This document shows positions 6,838 through 10,196 of a stretch of 10,196 nt of DNA, one piece after another. The translations under genes and the position numbers were made by a program. The notes under the pieces are model-generated. The model ran no database searches. It was not told the DNA's origin and saw only the letters and a program-made list of their open reading frames with translations. The number at the start of each line of letters is the position of its first letter. Within the stretch, counting starts at the first letter, position 1. Source of the stretch: Nitrospirota bacterium (GTDB lineage: Bacteria > Nitrospirota > JACRHJ01); the NCBI GenBank assembly GCA_021815285.1, contig JAKAHE010000064.1, positions 1 through 10,196 of the forward strand. The letters run 5' to 3'.

Positions 6838-6850
6838 GCTCACTCCCGCT

Positions 6851-6876
6851 TTACCCATGGTTTTTTAAATGGGTGG
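6851..6876 (+). promoter_or_regulatory. Hairpin in the infC-rpmI spacer, possible L20 control site
   Basis: ACCCAT (6853-6858) pairs with ATGGGT (6869-6874), and two T-G wobbles extend it to eight pairs, with a loop that includes six T. No T run follows the stem, so it is not a terminator. The 106-base spacer before rpmI is long for an operon of this kind. Known L20 autoregulation acts on leaders near rpmI in enterobacteria and near infC in Firmicutes. A link here is inference from position only. Confidence 0.35.
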
Positions 6877-6918
6877 TGATGGCCTTATTACATAAAAGAC
6901 GACGAGGGGGTAGTTATA

Positions 6919-7122
6919 ATGGCTGGCTATAAGCTTAAGACGCACAGGGGTGCGGCGAAAAGATTCAATTTCACCGCCAAGGGCAAGGTGAAGAGGGACA
7001 TGGCCTTCGGAAGCCATCTCCTGACTTCCAAGTCCGCAGGCAGAATGCGCAAGCTGTCCAAGGTATCCTATGCGGACAAGACCAACGAAACGATGCTCAA
7101 GAGGCTTCTTCCTTTCAAATAG
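6919..7122 (+). CDS. rpmI: 50S ribosomal protein L35
   Basis: A small basic protein of the large ribosomal subunit. Its 67 residues carry the family signature KLKTHRGAAKRF near the N-terminus, GSHLLTSKSAGRMRKL in the middle and KRLLPFK at the end. It is about two residues longer than usual at the N-terminus (MAGYKLKTH in place of MPKMKTH). GAGGGGG lies eight bases before the ATG. It stands directly before rplT, the conserved order for this operon. Confidence 0.96.
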   Translation: MAGYKLKTHRGAAKRFNFTAKGKVKRDMAFGSHLLTSKSAGRMRKLSKVSYADKTNETMLKRLLPFK

Positions 7123-7181
7123 CCGGTAGACCGGCGGCAGGCCGAAGTCAGGGCCGCATTAATGTTTACAGGAGATATGTC

Positions 7182-7544
7182 ATGCCGAGGGTAAAAAGGG
7201 GATTTAAGGCCAGGAGGCGGAGGAGCAAGGTCCTCAAGCTGGCAAAAGGCTATTACGGCGGCAGGAGCCGCCTTTTCAGGACGGCTACGGAAGCGGTTGA
7301 CCGCGGCCTTAAATATGCCTACAGGGACAGGCGCGCCAAGAAAAGGACCTTCCGGGGCATCTGGATAGCGCGCATAAACGCGGCGGCAAGGATGAACGAC
7401 ATCTCTTACAGCCAGCTGATGCACGGCCTGAAACTCGCCGGCATAGAGCTGGACCGCAAGGTATTGGCCGAAATGGCGGTGTCCGACCCTTCCGGGTTTG
7501 CAAAGGTCGCCCAGAATGCAAAGCAGTACGCCAAAGCCTCCTGA
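7182..7544 (+). CDS. rplT: 50S ribosomal protein L20
   Basis: Binds 23S rRNA early in assembly of the large subunit and, in studied bacteria, represses translation of rpmI-rplT when in excess. The 120 residues are close to the usual 117. The basic N-terminal arm (PRVKRGFKARRRRSKVLKLA), the KGYYGGRSRLFRTA stretch, RDRRAKKRTFRGIWIARINAA and the globular end with LKLAGIELDRKVLAEMA are all present. GGAG lies seven bases before the ATG. The 59-base gap after rpmI holds a short GCCGGT/ACCGGC inverted repeat (7122-7135). pheS-pheT, which follow rplT in many bacteria, are absent; a terminator comes instead. Confidence 0.96.
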   Translation: MPRVKRGFKARRRRSKVLKLAKGYYGGRSRLFRTATEAVDRGLKYAYRDRRAKKRTFRGIWIARINAAARMNDISYSQLMHGLKLAGIELDRKVLAEMAVSDPSGFAKVAQNAKQYAKAS

Positions 7545-7565
7545 ATATAGTTTACAGGATTACTC

Positions 7566-7615
7566 AAAAATACCTGCGTTCCAGCCGGAGTCGGATGATG
7601 AACGCAGGTATTTTT
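7566..7615 (+). terminator. Large symmetrical terminator closing the thrS-rplT operon
   Basis: A perfect 15-base inverted repeat pairs AAAAATACCTGCGTT (7566-7580) with AACGCAGGTATTTTT (7601-7615) around a 20-base loop that can itself form a small CCG/CGG stem. The T-rich 3' arm serves the plus strand and the A-rich 5' arm would serve the minus strand, so it is bidirectional in form. Confidence 0.93.
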
Positions 7616-7659
7616 ATTTCGTGGAGCAGCGATAAACAGCAGCAAATGAGAGGTGTCCT

Positions 7660-8238
7660 ATGTCTCACCTGGAAAAGAAACTGACCAAGGAGTGGGCAAA
7701 GCAGGTTATTCCGGAAAAAAGCAGGCTTATGAGCGCCATTATCTTCGACCTTCAGGAGAAGGGGAGGGAGATAGCGGCTGAGATAGGCGGCGAGAACTAC
7801 AAAAACCTCGATGATTTCCTGAAAGAACATGCCTCGGGCAATACCTCTCTTGTAACACTCGAAGGCAGATCCACAATCGAGGGCGAGATAGTCGTCCTCC
7901 ATGCCTGCCCTCTCCTTAAACTCCTCGGCTCTCTTAAGGGGCCCGACGGTAAGCTCCCGGAATATTTCAGGAACGTGGAAGAAAAATACAAGGAAATATA
8001 TAAGAATAAGGGGGCCATCCTCCACCCGTTCTGCATAGTGCACCAGGTAATCCGTTCCATCATCGGCGAACATACAAGGGTTAACGGCAATACCGCAGCG
8101 ATCTATCAGATTGCGTGCAGGTCAGTGAGCGGCAAGGTGGTCTACGCCAACGAGGGTATGTCCAGAATAAATCTCTCGAAGGAAGATGTTGACCAAAGGA
8201 TTGACGGACAGGCCTGCATGTATCTCCTGAAGATTTAA
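7660..8238 (+). CDS. Uncharacterised cytosolic protein with conserved-looking Cys/His positions
   Basis: I do not recognise the family. The 192 residues have no signal peptide or membrane segment. The N-terminal third (1-60) is mostly charged and probably helical. Residues that could bind a metal or act in redox chemistry are H81-x-C83-P, H122-P-F-C125-x2-H128, H138, C153 and C186. The last third (NGNTAAIYQIACRS, then VSGKVVYANEGM) looks like beta strands of a compact C-terminal domain. AGAGGTG lies just before the ATG. It starts 45 bases after the operon terminator, with no clear promoter, and ends four bases before the DUF362 gene, so the two are probably translated together. A small ligand- or metal-binding partner of the ferredoxin-like neighbour is an inference only. 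Confidence 0.8.
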   Translation: MSHLEKKLTKEWAKQVIPEKSRLMSAIIFDLQEKGREIAAEIGGENYKNLDDFLKEHASGNTSLVTLEGRSTIEGEIVVLHACPLLKLLGSLKGPDGKLPEYFRNVEEKYKEIYKNKGAILHPFCIVHQVIRSIIGEHTRVNGNTAAIYQIACRSVSGKVVYANEGMSRINLSKEDVDQRIDGQACMYLLKI

Positions 8239-8242
8239 TCAA

Positions 8243-9364
8243 TTGACTCCTGTAAGCGCGATTAAGTGCCGGTCTTACGAAAGAGATATTGTTGAGAGCG
8301 CCGTAAGAAAGGCCGTTGGCCTGCTGGGCGGTATGGAGAGGTTCGTCCGGCCCGGCGAGCGCGTGCTGATAAAGCCCAACATGCTGGCGGCCAAAGCCCC
8401 TGAGAAGGCCGTAACGACCCATCCGGAGGTGGTGCGCGCGGTCGTCCGTTTAGTCAGTGAATCCGGGGGGATTCCGTCGATAGGTGACTCCGGAGCGATA
8501 GGCTCGTTCAAAAAAATTGCCGAGGTCACCGGTATAGCGGCGGTTGCTCAGGCGGAAGGCGCGGCTTTAATAGAGTTGTCAGAACCGGAAGAAGTAACGG
8601 GCGCCGGCACGTTCAGGCATTTCGAGATTTCAAGGGAAGTCCTCCATGCCGACGCGGTAATAAACCTTCCCAAGGTCAAGACGCACGGCCAGATGCTTCT
8701 GACACTCGCGGTAAAGAATCTTTTCGGCTGCATCCCCGGCAGACGTAAAGTCCAGTGGCATCTGAATGCGGGCGTGGACAAAAGCGCCTTCGCCGCAATG
8801 CTCGTCGAACTGCACGGTTTGATAAAACCGAGACTTTCGATAGCAGATGCCGTAGTCAGCATGGACGGTAACGGTCCCGGAAGTGGCAGGCCGCGCGAGA
8901 CAGGCTTTATAATGGCCGGGGAATACGCCTTTGCCGTAGATTACGTGCTTTGCAGGTTCCTCGGAGTCGAACCTTTTAAGCTCCCGACACTCAAGGCCGC
9001 ATGTGATAAGGGGCTTTTTCCGGAAAACCCCGCAATAAATCTGCTGGGCGATTTCAGCGCGCCTGAATTTGCCGGAGTAAGGGATTTCAGCCTTCCGCCG
9101 GGGACGCATCTCGAATGGACAATTCCGGAGACGGCAAGACGGTTTTTGAAAGATGCGCTGACGACAAGGCCAAGGGTGGACAAGGGGAAATGCAAGTTGT
9201 GCTTGCTGTGCGCCCAGATGTGCCCTGCAAAGGCCATGGACGGACTCGATACGGGAATCAAAATAAACTACCGCCAGTGCATCCGCTGTTTCTGCTGCCA
9301 GGAAATCTGCCCCTACGGAGCAATCGACATAGCCGACGGATGGCTCCTTAAATATCTTAGCTGA
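8243..9364 (+). CDS. DUF362 domain protein with C-terminal two [4Fe-4S] ferredoxin domain
   Basis: A predicted cytosolic iron-sulfur protein of 373 residues; the reaction is not known. Residues 5-290 match the DUF362 pattern: AIKCRSYERDIVESAVRKAV, VLIKPNML, THPEVVRAVVRLVSESGG and GDSGA near the N-terminus, then INLPKVKTHGQMLLTLAVKNLFG in the middle. Residues 317-327 (C317, C320, C323, C327) and 346-356 (C346, C349, C352, C356) are two CxxCxxCxxxCP motifs, each for a [4Fe-4S] cluster. The start is the TTG at 8243: the frame opens at a stop at 8228-8230, the next ATG would remove the conserved first strand, and the upstream gene ends only four bases before. The ribosome site is weak, which suggests translational coupling. 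It overlaps the convergent repressor gene by 8 bases. Confidence 0.93.
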   Translation: MTPVSAIKCRSYERDIVESAVRKAVGLLGGMERFVRPGERVLIKPNMLAAKAPEKAVTTHPEVVRAVVRLVSESGGIPSIGDSGAIGSFKKIAEVTGIAAVAQAEGAALIELSEPEEVTGAGTFRHFEISREVLHADAVINLPKVKTHGQMLLTLAVKNLFGCIPGRRKVQWHLNAGVDKSAFAAMLVELHGLIKPRLSIADAVVSMDGNGPGSGRPRETGFIMAGEYAFAVDYVLCRFLGVEPFKLPTLKAACDKGLFPENPAINLLGDFSAPEFAGVRDFSLPPGTHLEWTIPETARRFLKDALTTRPRVDKGKCKLCLLCAQMCPAKAMDGLDTGIKINYRQCIRCFCCQEICPYGAIDIADGWLLKYLS

Positions 9365-10073
9365 TTAACTTCACGTAAATCTCCGCCGCGATGTCCAAAT
9401 CGAGCGCAAGCTCCGTCTCACCGGCCCTGATGACAAACGCCGGCTTTTTCTGGTGCAGGATTATGTCCGTGCCTGGCACGATGCCCAGAGTCGAGAGCCT
9501 GTCCATCCTGCCGTGGTCGCGCGGGGATATGAAAGTTATGCGTGCGCGGTTCCCAGGCTCCAGTTCCTTCATCGGCATCACGAGCGGGCGGATATGGTGC
9601 GCGAGCTTCTTGCAGCAGTTCCCGCGCGGGATTGGCTTTCCATGAGGGCAGGATGGCGGGTGCCCGAGGAAAGAACATACTGAATCCGTTACCTCCGGGC
9701 TTAAGATATGTTCAAACTGGCATGCGGCGTTTTTCATCTCCATGGGCCCGAGGGCGAAAACCTCCGACAGCAGCGTTTCCGCGAGCCTCTTCCTCCTGAT
9801 TATATTCCTTGCTGCCTCACGTCCGGCATCGCTTAAGGAGACGTAGTCTCCGTCAAGCAGTATATCCCCCCTGGCCGCCATATCCGTTATGACGGTTTCC
9901 GCCCCGGCATTATCCTCGATATAGCCCTCCTGCACGGCGATGGCGAACACCGATTGTTTATCGGTTTTTTTTCCGCCGCCTGTTTCTTCAAGCAGCCACA
10001 GGGACTCCAGAAATTCGTCCCTTATCTCGCCGGTTACAATGAAACCCGCGCCCGGTTCCTTTTCATTAGGCAT
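9357..10073 (-). CDS. DtxR-family metal-dependent transcription repressor
   Basis: A regulator that binds Fe2+ or Mn2+ and then DNA, usually to repress metal uptake genes. The 238 residues have a winged helix-turn-helix (about 18-90, ending VSLSDAGREAA), a dimerisation and metal-binding domain (about 91-160) and a C-terminal SH3-like FeoA-type domain (about 168-238). C118-x2-E121-H122 matches the DtxR set C102/E105/H106. The segment CPHGKPIP (142-149) followed by CC (153-154) is typical of a DtxR subgroup. By alignment from memory, the DtxR ancillary-site histidines (79 and 98) are lysines here (K95, K114), and M10 corresponds to E20. GAGGAG lies seven bases before the ATG. It starts 25 bases after the probable feoB, so control of ferrous iron uptake is likely. 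Its stop overlaps the convergent DUF362 gene. Confidence 0.9.
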   Translation of the reverse strand: MPNEKEPGAGFIVTGEIRDEFLESLWLLEETGGGKKTDKQSVFAIAVQEGYIEDNAGAETVITDMAARGDILLDGDYVSLSDAGREAARNIIRRKRLAETLLSEVFALGPMEMKNAACQFEHILSPEVTDSVCSFLGHPPSCPHGKPIPRGNCCKKLAHHIRPLVMPMKELEPGNRARITFISPRDHGRMDRLSTLGIVPGTDIILHQKKPAFVIRAGETELALDLDIAAEIYVKLIS

Positions 10074-10098
10074 ATAAATTCTCCTCTATGATTAAAAT

Positions 10099-10196
10099 TC
10101 ACTTAAGGGTTACCCCAAGAAACCGCAGGCTGAAGTTCAGCACGGATCCTACAAGTATTGCAAACGGAAATACAAAGGCCGTCATAGCCACTGCGG
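10099..10196 (-). CDS. feoB: Probable C-terminal end of ferrous iron transporter FeoB (runs off right edge)
   Basis: Only the last 31 codons are present. They encode one hydrophobic membrane segment (AFVFPFAILVGSVLNFSLRF) and a short tail ending GVTLK before the TGA at 10101-10099. The pattern resembles FeoB C-terminal ends, and the downstream DtxR-family gene supports an iron uptake role. With so little sequence, another multi-pass membrane protein remains possible. Confidence 0.55.
   Translation of the reverse strand, partial: AVAMTAFVFPFAILVGSVLNFSLRFLGVTLK

Overview
This window looks like a core chromosomal segment of a mid-GC, probably anaerobic Gram-negative bacterium. The evidence is a sigma-54 (NtrC-type) activator, a DUF362 protein ending in two [4Fe-4S] ferredoxin motifs, a feoB-like end next to a DtxR-family regulator, and strong sigma-70 type promoters. 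A Desulfobacterota- or Nitrospirota-like lineage, possibly known only from environmental genomes, would fit. That placement is inference and cannot be fixed from the sequence alone. I see no transposon, phage, CRISPR array or clear sign of recent transfer.

Layout. Bases 1-1941 (minus strand) hold the first 647 codons of leuS, which runs off the left edge. A 226-base divergent intergenic region with a clear plus-strand promoter leads into an NtrC-family response regulator (2168-3604). A small HU-type DNA-binding protein follows (3694-3966), with its own promoter laid over the regulator's stop codon and a strong terminator behind it. A well-promoted tRNA-Val(GAC) gene (4167-4241) comes next.

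The translation block thrS - infC - rpmI - rplT occupies 4340-7544 and is closed by a large symmetrical hairpin terminator at 7566-7615. It contains the most interesting material in the window. The thrS promoter is followed by a leader of about 140 bases that holds a near-perfect intrinsic terminator just before the ribosome binding site, which looks like a transcription attenuator. The encoded ThrRS lacks most of its N-terminal TGS domain. infC appears to start at AUA, in line with the known use of non-standard starts for IF3 autoregulation. A possible internal promoter and a hairpin precede rpmI, where ribosomal protein L20 control could act.

Beyond the terminator, a tight two-gene unit encodes an unrecognised Cys/His-containing 192-residue protein and a DUF362-ferredoxin protein (7660-9364). 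From the right edge, on the minus strand, come the last 31 codons of a probable ferrous iron transporter feoB and, 25 bases later, a DtxR-family metal-dependent repressor (9357-10073). The repressor converges on the DUF362 gene with an 8-base overlap of the two 3' ends.
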